The notes below the pieces were generated by a model that searched no databases, was not told the origin of the DNA, and saw only the letters and a list, made by a program, of their open reading frames with translations. Positions 48,755 to 57,533 of a DNA stretch of 64,000 nucleotides are shown here, piece by piece. The stretch's first letter is position 1; every line of letters begins with the position of its first letter. The position numbers and the translations under genes were made by a program. Source of the stretch: Actinomycetota bacterium (GTDB lineage: Bacteria; Actinomycetota; Thermoleophilia; Solirubrobacterales; 70-9); the NCBI GenBank assembly GCA_018268675.1, contig JAFDWB010000095.1, positions 81,975 to 145,974 on the forward strand. Reading direction: 5' to 3'.

Positions 48755-49521
48755 GGCGAGGTGAGGAGCGATTGCAGGTGGCTGCCTTCGGCGAATCTCA
48801 GTTCGCCCTGGAGCTGGAGGCGACCGCCGGAGCATTCGGCTTCGACGTATCCGACCTTGCGCCCGTGGCGCTTGTAGGTGCGGCCGAAGGAGGCTTCGGC
48901 GAGGATCGCGGCTCCGGCGCCACCGGCGATCGGCGGCAGCTGGATTTCGGTGCGGTAGCCGTAGCGCCCGTGGTGGATGGTTTCGACCGTGAACGGGACC
49001 AGCAGCGCCTGGGGCGAGGGGACCGTCTCGTAAGCGTGGGCGATCAGCGCCGGGCGGCCGCCTTCCGGCGGCGCGTTGAAGATCGAGATCGGCGAGCTGA
49101 TCGTGAACGGCGGCTTGCCGGGCAGCGCGACCTTCGCCTTGCCGGTCCCGGTGCCGAGCAGCGCCCCGGCGCAGCGCTTGCGCGCTTCGGCCGGCGTCGT
49201 CCCTTCGAGCTTCGCCACCGTGCAGGTCGGCACGCCCTTGAAGTTGAGCTTGCCGTGCTTGTCGAATTCGAAGATCAGCGTCTGCAGCGCGGGCGGCTGG
49301 CCCCCGTCCAGGGACTTGATCCGGACGATGCTGCTGAAGTGGGCCGGAAGCGTGCCGTGGGCGGGGAAGGCGCGCGGCTGGAATTCGGCGGTGGCGCTGA
49401 CCTTCAGGTTGCCGATCTGGGTCGTGACCGCGACGGCGACCGCGGCGCAGGTGAGGGCCGCCGCGGCGACCGCGACCGCCCCGCCGGCCACCCGGCGCCG
49501 CCTCAACCGGCTCCCTTGCAC
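48739..49521 (-). CDS. secreted four-cysteine protein, paralogue 3
   Basis: A 260-residue exported protein: signal GGAVAVAAAALTCAAVAVAV, then FKGVPTCTVAKL, RCAGALLGTG, IFNAPPEGGRP, PIAGGAGAAIL, YVEAECSGG and a final SPCHTG. About 30 % identical by eye to paralogue 4. It overlaps the stop of the upstream paralogue 4 by 19 nt and the start of paralogue 2 by 16 nt, so all three are translationally linked. Confidence 0.75.
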   Translation of the reverse strand: MQGSRLRRRRVAGGAVAVAAAALTCAAVAVAVTTQIGNLKVSATAEFQPRAFPAHGTLPAHFSSIVRIKSLDGGQPPALQTLIFEFDKHGKLNFKGVPTCTVAKLEGTTPAEARKRCAGALLGTGTGKAKVALPGKPPFTISSPISIFNAPPEGGRPALIAHAYETVPSPQALLVPFTVETIHHGRYGYRTEIQLPPIAGGAGAAILAEASFGRTYKRHGRKVGYVEAECSGGRLQLQGELRFAEGSHLQSLLTSPCHTG

Positions 49522-50273
49522 GGTTTGACGATCGTCCCGTTCAATTTGGTGCCGTCGTTGAATTCCGTTTCCACTTTGGCCTGCAGCTTGCCGCTCGGGC
49601 AGCCGGCGTTGGCGTAGCTGAGCTTCTTGCCCTTGAAGGTCCAGCGTTTCCCGATCGTCAGCTTGCCTTCGAGCGGGATCCCGTAGCCGCCCGCGATCGC
49701 CGGGATCTTCGCTTCGGTCCGGAACCCGAACGGCCCGGCGTGCACCTTCTGGATTTCCACCGGCACGATGTAGGTGGTCGGCGCGGGCACGCTGAGGTAG
49801 GCGTGGGCGAGCACGGTCGGGTTGCCGTTGTGCGGCGCCGCGTTGAAGAGCGTGATCGGCGAGCTGGCCTTGAACGGCCTCTGTTCGGGGAAGGCGATCA
49901 GGGCGGTGCCGGACCCCTCGCCGACGATCGAGGAGGCGCAGACCTTGCGCGCGGTCGCCGAGGTGGTCGCCGCGAGCTTGCCCTTGGTGCAGTAGGGGAG
50001 GCCTTTGGTCACCACGGCGCCGTGTTTGTCGTACCAGACCGTGAGCGTCTTCAGGATCGGCGCCAACGAGCCGTCGGTGGTCCCGATCCGGCCTTCTCCG
50101 TGCAGCGTGATCGGCGCGGTGCCCTGCTTGGGCAGGGTCGTCGGCGTGAAGCCTCCTTCGGCCACGACTTCCAGCGGCCCCTGCCGCAGCACGATCGTCG
50201 CCAGCGCCACCCCACCCATCGTGAGCAGCGCCACGACGGTCAGGACCATCGTCCTTAACACATTCTTCCGCAC
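49503..50273 (-). CDS. secreted four-cysteine protein, paralogue 4
   Basis: A 256-residue exported protein, first of the leftward operon. GTG at 50273 is preceded by GGGAGGAG at 7 nt. Signal VLTVVALLTMGGVALAT, then TKGLPYCTKGKL, VCASSIVGEGSG, LFNAAPHNGNP, AIAGGYGIPL, YANAGCPSG and KPCKGAG. Its promoter region faces that of the MMPL gene across about 43 bp, linking the two transcription units. Confidence 0.78.
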   Translation of the reverse strand: MRKNVLRTMVLTVVALLTMGGVALATIVLRQGPLEVVAEGGFTPTTLPKQGTAPITLHGEGRIGTTDGSLAPILKTLTVWYDKHGAVVTKGLPYCTKGKLAATTSATARKVCASSIVGEGSGTALIAFPEQRPFKASSPITLFNAAPHNGNPTVLAHAYLSVPAPTTYIVPVEIQKVHAGPFGFRTEAKIPAIAGGYGIPLEGKLTIGKRWTFKGKKLSYANAGCPSGKLQAKVETEFNDGTKLNGTIVKPCKGAG

Positions 50274-50316
50274 AGGTTCGCTCCTCCCGTAGCCCCTTAG
50301 CGCCAAACTACCACGG

Positions 50317-53300
50317 GTGGGAAGCAGCAGTAGCAGGGGAAGCGAGCGGCCCCGCGGTCCGGCCGCAGGCCGGGAGCCGTCCTGGCTCCTGCGCCACCCG
50401 CGCGAGGTTCTGCTGTTCGCGGCGATCGTGCTCGCCGCGCTGGCGGCGATCGGGACGGGTGTCACCGCGCGGCTCGACCCGACCACGCTGGAGATCCCCG
50501 GCAGCCCCTCGGCGGAAGCGAACGCGATGCTGGAAGAACACTTCGGGCCCTCGGCGCCGTTCGCGATCCTGCTGCGCGGGCCGGCCGCGGCGCTCGAAGA
50601 AGAGGGCCCGCGCCTGGTCCGCGCGCTGCGCCAGGAGCCCGGCGTCTCGACCCTCTCGCCCTGGGACAAGGGCTCGGTCGACGGCCTGCGGCCGACTCCC
50701 GAGAAGGCGCTGATCCTTGCCGACTTCCATGTCGACACGAAAACGGCGGTCAACGAGACCGTGCCGCGGCTGGAAGAAATCCTGGAAGAAAAGGTGTCGG
50801 CGCCGGTACGGGCGACGCAGACCGGGTTCGCGACGCTCTCGCGCGCCTTGCAGCAGGAATCGATCGACGCCGCCGAGCACGGCGAGCTGATCGCGCTGCC
50901 GATCCTGCTGATCGTGCTGCTGCTCGTCTTCCGCTCGCCGATCGCGGCGGTGATCCCGCTCGGCTTCGGCGCGATCACCGTGTTCGCCTCGCGCGGGATC
51001 CTCTATTTCTTCACCTCCTGGTTCTCGATCGACGCGTTCGCGTTGACGGTCTGCACGATGATCGGCCTGGCGCTCGGGGTCGATTACGCGCTGCTGATGG
51101 TGTCGCGGTTCCGCGAGGAGCTCGAGACCGGCGCCGAGCCGCTCGAGGCGGCGCGGCGGACGCGGCGCCACGCCGGGCGCACGGTCGCCTTCGCGGGCTC
51201 GACGCTGCTGCTCTCGATGCTGGTCTCGCTGTTGATCCTGCCCGGGTCGCTGCTGGTGTCGTTGGCGGGGACGGTGGCGATGGTCGTCGTTCTCAGCGTC
51301 ACCGTCGCCACCCTGGTCGGCCCGGCGATCCTCACCCTGGTCGGCGCCGACGTCAACCGCTGGCGGATCGGCCCGGCGGCGAGCGCCGACCGCTCGGCGG
51401 TGATGCGCTTCGTCAACGGGGCGCTGCGCCGGCCGCTGCTCGCGGCGCTCGTGATCGGCGCGATCCTCCTCGCCTTGGCCGGGCCCGCGCTCGGCCTGAA
51501 GCTCGGCCCGCCGAGCCCCGAACAGCTCGCCAAGGACTCGCCCGCCCGACTGAACGCGGAACTGATCGACCACGCGATCGGCCCAGGTTGGGACGCCCCC
51601 TTCCAGGTCGTCGCCACCAACCCGGAAGGGCCGATCACCGACCCCGGCAGCATGGCGGCGCTCGCGCACTTCCAGCACGAGGTCGCCGCCTTCGAAGGCG
51701 TGAAAGCGGTGGTCGGACCGCAGGCGGCGACGAAGCACGTGAAGCCGCTGCAGGAATTCGGCAACTCGGCGCTCGCCTCGCGCGGCAACCTCGGCCCGGT
51801 GAAGGAACTCGGCCACCTGGGCAAGGAACTGAGCGTCGCCGCGGGCGGGGTGGGAGCCCTGCGCGAAGGCCTCGGCGAAGCCGGCGACGGCGCCGGCCTG
51901 CTGGCGCAGGGCTCGGGCCACGCGGCCGAAGGCGCGGCGCTGATCGCGCGCGGGCTGGGGCGCGCGGCGGGGGGGAGCCAGCGGGCGATCAGTGCGCTGG
52001 AAAGGTTGGCGAAAGGGAACGAAAAACTCACCGAAGCGCTGCTGGAAGCGGCGGTCGGCGCGCTCCAGATCCGGGTCAGCGGGATCAACGGGATCACCAG
52101 CTCGCTCAACTACAACGGGCGCAGGCTCCAACGCGAGCAGCTCCGGGCGCTCCGTGCCGACGAGAACGAAACGCTGCCCCGCCTCATGGCCCCGACCAAG
52201 GTGACGGTCGAAAAGCTCCAGGCGGCGGAAGCGAAGCTGAAGGAAGCGGCCCCGACCGACCCGACGGCGGCGGCCGCGCTCGAATCGGTGCAGGCGGCGC
52301 TCGCGGCGGTGACCGGCGTCAATCCGGTCGACGGCGCTCCCTACGCGTCGGGCTACGCGGGCCTCCCGGCCGAACTCGAAGGGCTCCAGGAACGGCTCGG
52401 GAAAAACGCCGAACTCAACAAGGAAGTGTCGCAATACATCTATTCGACCGTCTCGGAACTGCACCGGGTCGGCCGCGGCACCGGCAAGTTGATCGAAGCC
52501 CTCTACAAGATGCACAAGGGCGCGAACACCCTCTCCCACGGCGCCAACAAACTCGCCAACGCGGCCGGGTCGCTCGGCAAGGGGATCGAACGGCTGAGCG
52601 CCGGGGCGACCTCGCTGGTCGCCGGCCTCGACCGCCTCACCGGCGGCACCGAAGCGCTCGAACAGAACCTCGCCGCCGCCCCCGCCAAGGTCGAACCGCT
52701 GGAAAGCGGGCTCCAGGAAGCGAGCGTCAAGGTGCTGGAAGGCAGGTCGAAGATCCGGCGCCAGGCGACCAAGGTGCAGGAGCAGACGCCGGGGCTGTTC
52801 AACTCCGGTTACTTCGTGCTCTCGGCGCTCGACGGGACGCCGCCAGCCACGCGCGAAAAAGCGGCCTCGACGATCGACCTGAACCGGGGCGGGCAGGCGG
52901 CCTCGATGCTGGTGATCTCGAAATACGAATTCAACTCGCCCGGGTCGGTGCGGCTGAACCGGGAACTGGCGAGCGCGGCGGCGGAACTGGGCCAGAACGC
53001 GAGCCTCGAGACCGGGGTGGCGGGCGGCGCCGCGCAGCTCAACGAATACAGTCACGTGACCCGCGAACGGATCCCCTGGATCATCGCGACGATCACCCTG
53101 GTCACCTTCCTGGTGCTCGTGGTGGTGCTGCGGGCGCTGCCGCTGGCGGCGATCGCGGTGGGCCTCAACCTACTGACGGTAGGCGTCGCCTTCGGCGTCC
53201 TGACGCTGCTCTTCCACGTCCCCGAGAGCTGGCCGCTGGGCGGTCACAGCTACGTCGACGCGGTCGGTGCCTGCATGATCTTCGCCGTCGTCTTCGGCCT

Positions 53301-53631
53301 CTCGATCGACTACGCGGTGTTCCTGCTGAGCCGGATGCGCGAACGCTACGACGCTGGTGCGGACAACGAGGCCGCGGTCCGCTTCGGGCTCGAGAAGACG
53401 GCGCGGGTGATCACCGGCGCCGCGGTGATCATGCTGGCCGTCTTCATCGTCTTCGCCGGCGCGTCGATCGCGACGGTGAGCCAACTCGGGGTCGGCCTCA
53501 CCGTCGCGGTCGTGCTCGACGCCACCGTGGTGCGGATCGTCCTCCTGCCGGCCCTGATGCTCCTGCTCGGCGACCGCGTCTGGTGGCTGCCGCGCCCGCT
53601 CGCGCGGGCGCTGCCACGGCTGAACGTCTGA
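50317..53631 (+). CDS. MMPL-family RND transporter with very long second outer loop
   Basis: A 1104-residue MMPL transporter with two copies of the six-helix membrane unit. SSD-like motifs are GLALGVDYALLMVSRFREE and GLSIDYAVFLLSRMRERY, carrying proton-relay Asp-Tyr pairs. The second extracytoplasmic loop (about 390-910) is a long helical domain rich in Ala, Gly and Glu, reminiscent of YhgE/Pip-type coils. Relatives export lipids and glycolipids. Outer-loop glutamates are about 45 GAA to 5 GAG; the central cytoplasmic loop has five GAG. GTG start. Confidence 0.9.
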   Translation: MGSSSSRGSERPRGPAAGREPSWLLRHPREVLLFAAIVLAALAAIGTGVTARLDPTTLEIPGSPSAEANAMLEEHFGPSAPFAILLRGPAAALEEEGPRLVRALRQEPGVSTLSPWDKGSVDGLRPTPEKALILADFHVDTKTAVNETVPRLEEILEEKVSAPVRATQTGFATLSRALQQESIDAAEHGELIALPILLIVLLLVFRSPIAAVIPLGFGAITVFASRGILYFFTSWFSIDAFALTVCTMIGLALGVDYALLMVSRFREELETGAEPLEAARRTRRHAGRTVAFAGSTLLLSMLVSLLILPGSLLVSLAGTVAMVVVLSVTVATLVGPAILTLVGADVNRWRIGPAASADRSAVMRFVNGALRRPLLAALVIGAILLALAGPALGLKLGPPSPEQLAKDSPARLNAELIDHAIGPGWDAPFQVVATNPEGPITDPGSMAALAHFQHEVAAFEGVKAVVGPQAATKHVKPLQEFGNSALASRGNLGPVKELGHLGKELSVAAGGVGALREGLGEAGDGAGLLAQGSGHAAEGAALIARGLGRAAGGSQRAISALERLAKGNEKLTEALLEAAVGALQIRVSGINGITSSLNYNGRRLQREQLRALRADENETLPRLMAPTKVTVEKLQAAEAKLKEAAPTDPTAAAALESVQAALAAVTGVNPVDGAPYASGYAGLPAELEGLQERLGKNAELNKEVSQYIYSTVSELHRVGRGTGKLIEALYKMHKGANTLSHGANKLANAAGSLGKGIERLSAGATSLVAGLDRLTGGTEALEQNLAAAPAKVEPLESGLQEASVKVLEGRSKIRRQATKVQEQTPGLFNSGYFVLSALDGTPPATREKAASTIDLNRGGQAASMLVISKYEFNSPGSVRLNRELASAAAELGQNASLETGVAGGAAQLNEYSHVTRERIPWIIATITLVTFLVLVVVLRALPLAAIAVGLNLLTVGVAFGVLTLLFHVPESWPLGGHSYVDAVGACMIFAVVFGLSIDYAVFLLSRMRERYDAGADNEAAVRFGLEKTARVITGAAVIMLAVFIVFAGASIATVSQLGVGLTVAVVLDATVVRIVLLPALMLLLGDRVWWLPRPLARALPRLNV

Positions 53632-53637
53632 GCGGCG

Positions 53638-54432
53638 TTACTTCTTCTTCGGTTCGGCCTTCGGCGTGCAGCTCTGGGTGCTGCTCGCGTTGATCGTGGT
53701 GCCGTCGCTGAAGGTGAAGGCGCCGCGGTACTTGAGCCTCTTCGAGGCCGGGCATTTGGCGTTGACGAAGCTCATCTTCTTGCCCTTGTAGGTCCAGGTC
53801 TTCTTGATCGTCACCTTGAAGTCGGTGATCGCGCCGGCGCCGCCTGCGATCGACGGCACGGTGACGTCGAGGCGCGGGCCGTAGCCTTCCTTGCCGTAGG
53901 TGGAGACGGTGCCGATCAGGACTAGCGTGGTCTGGAGCGGCGAGACGCCGTAGGCGTGCAGGAGGACCACCGGTTTGCCGCCCTGGGGGACGCCGTTGAA
54001 GGCCGTGACCACGGTCGGCTCGGTGAACACGCTGCCGGGGGTCGGCAGCAGGGTGGTGGCCGAGCCACTGCCGATCTTGGCCTTGCCGCAGGCGCGTTCC
54101 GCCGCTTCGGTGGTCGTGTTCTGCAGCTGTGACGCGTTGCAGGTCGGCAGCCCCTTGGTCGACAGCGAGAGGTTCTGGTCGAAGTCGATGACGTCGTGGA
54201 CAGCGGGGCTCGGCACGCCGCTCACGGCGGTCGTGCCGGTTTTCACCTCGACCTTGAGGGTCGCCGGCGAGGCCGTCTTCTTGTAGAGCGCCTTGGGCGA
54301 AACCGAGGCTTCGATCGACTGCGTGTTGCCGTCGGGCCCCGTGACGGTTTCTCCCGCAAGGGCCGAAGAAACCGGGATCGCGGCCGCCACGAGGGCGACG
54401 AGGCTCGCGATCAAAGTGAAACGTCTACGCAT
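53638..54432 (-). CDS. secreted four-cysteine protein, paralogue 5
   Basis: A 264-residue exported protein with signal RRRFTLIASLVALVAAAIPVSSALA and the family marks TKGLPTCNASQL, ACGKAKIGSGSA, AFNGVPQGGKP, SIAGGAGAITDF, FVNAKCPA and QSCTPKAEPKKK. The ATG at 54432 has AGGAG at 7 nt. It is convergent with the MMPL gene and divergent from the Mce cluster, hence between the two envelope systems. Confidence 0.78.
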   Translation of the reverse strand: MRRRFTLIASLVALVAAAIPVSSALAGETVTGPDGNTQSIEASVSPKALYKKTASPATLKVEVKTGTTAVSGVPSPAVHDVIDFDQNLSLSTKGLPTCNASQLQNTTTEAAERACGKAKIGSGSATTLLPTPGSVFTEPTVVTAFNGVPQGGKPVVLLHAYGVSPLQTTLVLIGTVSTYGKEGYGPRLDVTVPSIAGGAGAITDFKVTIKKTWTYKGKKMSFVNAKCPASKRLKYRGAFTFSDGTTINASSTQSCTPKAEPKKK

Positions 54433-54540
54433 TGAATTGCTCCTGGATCGGATTTGGCGGATCGCCTCCTGTTTCCCCAACCGGTCCGCGGCGCCAGAGT
54501 AGCGCGTTGATTTCCAGTTAAGGGCCTGCTCAGGCGCCGT

Positions 54541-56016
54541 TTGGCGGGGAATGCCTCGGATACGATTCCGGCGCCCGTTCCGCAGGGTCGAGGGGGCCAA
54601 GGGAGGGGCAGGCGACGACCTGTGGCTGCGAAACCCCAAGGCGAGGAGAATCGCTCGGCTCCGGGCCGAGGGACCACCCCAGCGCGGATCGCGACGATCG
54701 GCGCCCTCGCGGTGGTGGTGATCGTCCTCGCGATCGTGCTGTTCATGGGCGGCGGCGGACACCAGTACAAGTTCCTGTTCCAGAACGCCGGCCAGCTGGT
54801 GAACGACAACCAGGTGATGATCGGCGGCTCGCCGGTCGGGACGGTCTCCAGCATCGGCCTGAGCCCGAACAACCTGGCCGAAGTCGACGTCGAAGTCGAA
54901 CAGGAGCTGCACGAAGGCACCACGGCGGTGATCCGCGCCACCTCGCTATCCGGGGTCGCCAACCACTACCTCTCGATCAGTCCCGGCCCGAACAGCAGCC
55001 CGGCGCTCGCCGAAGGCGCCACCCTCGGCCTCGCCTCGACCACGACCCCGGTCGACATCGACCAGCTCTTCAACAGCTTCCCGCCGAAAGTGCGTGAAGG
55101 GCTGCAGAACTTCATCAAGGGCAACGGGCAGATCTACGCCGGCCGCGGCAAGCAAGCGAACGAAAGCTACAAGTACTTCGGCACGGCCCTGAACCGGGCG
55201 ACCGCGTTCGCCTCCGAACTGAACGCCGACGAACAGCTGCTCTCCCAGTTCCTGGTCAGCTCCAGCAACCTGACCAGCGCCATCGCGGGCCGCGGCGCCC
55301 AGCTGTCGAGCGCGATCTCCCACGCGAACACGGCGTTCCAGGCGATCAGCAGCCAGAACGTGGCGCTCGAACAGGTGCTCGAAGAGCTGCCGCCGGTGAT
55401 GCGCCAGTCGAACACCACCTTCGTCAACCTGCGCGCGGCGCTGAACGACGTCGAACCGCTGGTCAACACGGCCAAGCCGGCGACCAAGAATCTCGCCCCG
55501 ATCCTCGCCGAACTGCGCCCGGTGCTGAACAAGTTCATCCCCTTCACGCGCAACCTCGGCCTCGCCCTGAACCGGCCCGGCCCGCACAACGACACGACCG
55601 AACTGCTGCGGGAACTCCCGGCGGTCCAGCAGAGCGCGTCGCACGCCTTTCCCCACGCCGAAGCCGCGATCGCCGCCTTCCAGCCGCAGCTGAACTTCGC
55701 CCGCTCCTACACGCCCGACCTGTTCAACGCGCTCGGTCACCTCGGCGCCGCGGCGGGCGCCTACGACGGCAACGGCAACTACGTCCGCGCCTCGGTCTCC
55801 GGCGCGAACCTCTTCAAGTACGCGGCCGGGAAGCTCGTCCCGATCACCCGCGCCGAACAGTTCGGCGGCTTCACCTCGACCTCGACCCCGCGCCGCTGTC
55901 CCGGCGGCGCCACGCAGCCGGCGGGCGACGCCTCGAACCCCTACGTCAACCCGCCCCACGGCGGCAGCAGCGTCAACCCGTCCGAATGCAACCCGAGCCA
56001 GGGGACGGGCGGGTGA
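54541..56016 (+). CDS. Mce-domain (MlaD-like) protein 1 of 6
   Basis: About 491 residues: an N-terminal basic region, one membrane anchor (IATIGALAVVVIVLAIVLFM), an Mce/MlaD beta-barrel (YKFLFQNAGQLVNDNQVMIGGSPVGTVSSI, about 75-165), then a long helical rod and a low-complexity tail. Mce proteins form hexameric tubes that ferry lipids or sterols between membranes. TTG at 54541 or GTG at 54622 may start it. First gene of a tightly coupled six-gene run. Confidence 0.88.
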   Translation: MAGNASDTIPAPVPQGRGGQGRGRRRPVAAKPQGEENRSAPGRGTTPARIATIGALAVVVIVLAIVLFMGGGGHQYKFLFQNAGQLVNDNQVMIGGSPVGTVSSIGLSPNNLAEVDVEVEQELHEGTTAVIRATSLSGVANHYLSISPGPNSSPALAEGATLGLASTTTPVDIDQLFNSFPPKVREGLQNFIKGNGQIYAGRGKQANESYKYFGTALNRATAFASELNADEQLLSQFLVSSSNLTSAIAGRGAQLSSAISHANTAFQAISSQNVALEQVLEELPPVMRQSNTTFVNLRAALNDVEPLVNTAKPATKNLAPILAELRPVLNKFIPFTRNLGLALNRPGPHNDTTELLRELPAVQQSASHAFPHAEAAIAAFQPQLNFARSYTPDLFNALGHLGAAAGAYDGNGNYVRASVSGANLFKYAAGKLVPITRAEQFGGFTSTSTPRRCPGGATQPAGDASNPYVNPPHGGSSVNPSECNPSQGTGG

Positions 56017-57533
56017 GGAGGCTGATCGCCGGAGTCGTGGTGGTGGCGGCCGTGGTGGCCGCGATCGTGCTGATCGCCGGCAGCGGCTCGGGCAACGAAT
56101 ACGTGGTGCGGGCGATCTTCGCCAACGGCTCGTTCATGGTCAGCGGCGAGCAGGTGCGGGTGGCGGGCGCCAACGTCGGCACGATCAAGTCGGTCGGCGT
56201 CTCGCTGCCGGGCGAACCGACGGCGGAAGAAGACGGCAAGCTCGTCTCCCAGCCCGGCAAGGCGATCATCGAGCTCGAAATCAGCGACCCGGCGTTCCAG
56301 GACTTCCGCCGCGACGCCGCCTGCGAAATCCGCCCGCAGTCGTTGATCGGGGAGAAGTACGTGGACTGCCGGCCGACGATGCCGCGGGCGCCGGGCGAAC
56401 AGCCCCCACCGCCGTTGCGGCGGATCCCGGCCGGCGAACCGGGGGAAGGCCAGTACCTGCTGCCGCTCGGCCAGAACCAGACCGCGGTCGACCCGGACCT
56501 GATCAACAACATCAACTCGCTTCCGTACGCGCAGCGCTTCCGGCTGATCTTCAACGAACTCGGTGCCGGCCTTGCGGGCCGTGGCGGCGACCTCGAAGCC
56601 GCGATCAAGAAGGCGAACCCGACCCTGCGCTACGTCGACAAGCTCTTCGGCGAGCTGACCGAACAGAAGGATCAGCTCGCGCAGCTGGCGTCGGACTCGC
56701 AGGAAATCCTCGAACCGCTGACGCGCGAAAAGGAACACGTGGTCGGCTTCCTCGCCCATGCGGGCGAAGCGGCGGAAGCAAGCGCCGAACACGGGGCCGA
56801 ACTGGAATCGGCGCTGCGGAAGTTCCCGACCTTCCTGGTCGAGTTCCGCCAGACCATGCGCAACCTCAAACAGTTCTCCGACGCGGGCACGCCGTTGCTG
56901 AAGAGCCTCGGGGTGGCGGCGCCGTCGTTCACCGAAGCGACCCGCACGCTGACCCCGTTCTCGGAAGCGACGACGGTCGCGCTGAAGAGCCTGGCGAGCG
57001 CCGGCGAAGCGTCGGGCCCGGTGTTCGCCCAGGTCGACCCGGTGGTGAAGAAGGCGGGCAAGCTGGCGAAGACCGGCGTCATCCCGACCAGGGAACTCGC
57101 CGCGCTCTTCATCAGCCTCGAAGAAACGAAAGGCTGGCAGCGGCTCACCGAACTGATCTACAACTCGGCCGGGGCGTTCAACGGGTTCGACAAGTACGGC
57201 CACTTCGGCCGTGCCCTGGTCACCCTGTCGAACTGCATCCCGTACGTGACCGAACCCGGCGGTTCGTCGGGGTGCGACGGCAACTTCAACGGTGAAAACG
57301 CGAGCGAAGCACAGAATGCGAGCGCCTCGGTCGCCCAGCTGCTGAAGCTCCTGCGCGCCCACCAGGCCGCCGAACAGAGCGGCGGGACGACCGCCGAAGG
57401 AGAAAAGTCGACCGAATCGCAGGGCCCCGCCGAACGCGGGAAGCCGGAACGCGAAAAAGAACCGGGCCTCGGTGAAGCCAGGCAGACCGAAGGGGGCACC
57501 GAACCCCTTCTCAACTACCTCCTGGGCCAATGA
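56013..57533 (+). CDS. Mce-domain protein 2 of 6
   Basis: A 506-residue Mce protein: membrane anchor at residues 4-24 (GVVVVAAVVAAIVLIAG), Mce domain with FANGSFMVSGEQVRVAGANVGTIKSV, helical rod, and a hydrophilic Glu-rich C-terminus. GTG at 56013 overlaps the previous stop (GTGA). The Mce domain has an extra loop (PRAPGEQPPPPLRRIPAGEPGEG). An internal disulfide pair (CIPYVTEPGGSSGC) is near the end. Confidence 0.88.
   Translation: MRRLIAGVVVVAAVVAAIVLIAGSGSGNEYVVRAIFANGSFMVSGEQVRVAGANVGTIKSVGVSLPGEPTAEEDGKLVSQPGKAIIELEISDPAFQDFRRDAACEIRPQSLIGEKYVDCRPTMPRAPGEQPPPPLRRIPAGEPGEGQYLLPLGQNQTAVDPDLINNINSLPYAQRFRLIFNELGAGLAGRGGDLEAAIKKANPTLRYVDKLFGELTEQKDQLAQLASDSQEILEPLTREKEHVVGFLAHAGEAAEASAEHGAELESALRKFPTFLVEFRQTMRNLKQFSDAGTPLLKSLGVAAPSFTEATRTLTPFSEATTVALKSLASAGEASGPVFAQVDPVVKKAGKLAKTGVIPTRELAALFISLEETKGWQRLTELIYNSAGAFNGFDKYGHFGRALVTLSNCIPYVTEPGGSSGCDGNFNGENASEAQNASASVAQLLKLLRAHQAAEQSGGTTAEGEKSTESQGPAERGKPEREKEPGLGEARQTEGGTEPLLNYLLGQ

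Noticed and set aside
50308..53055. Very long open frame antisense to the MMPL transporter gene, with many similar ones antisense to gyrB, mce and menaquinone genes
   Set aside because: High GC makes stop codons rare on the opposite strand; the translations are repetitive, rich in Arg, His, Asp and Gln, and show no domain motifs, whereas the sense proteins are clear.
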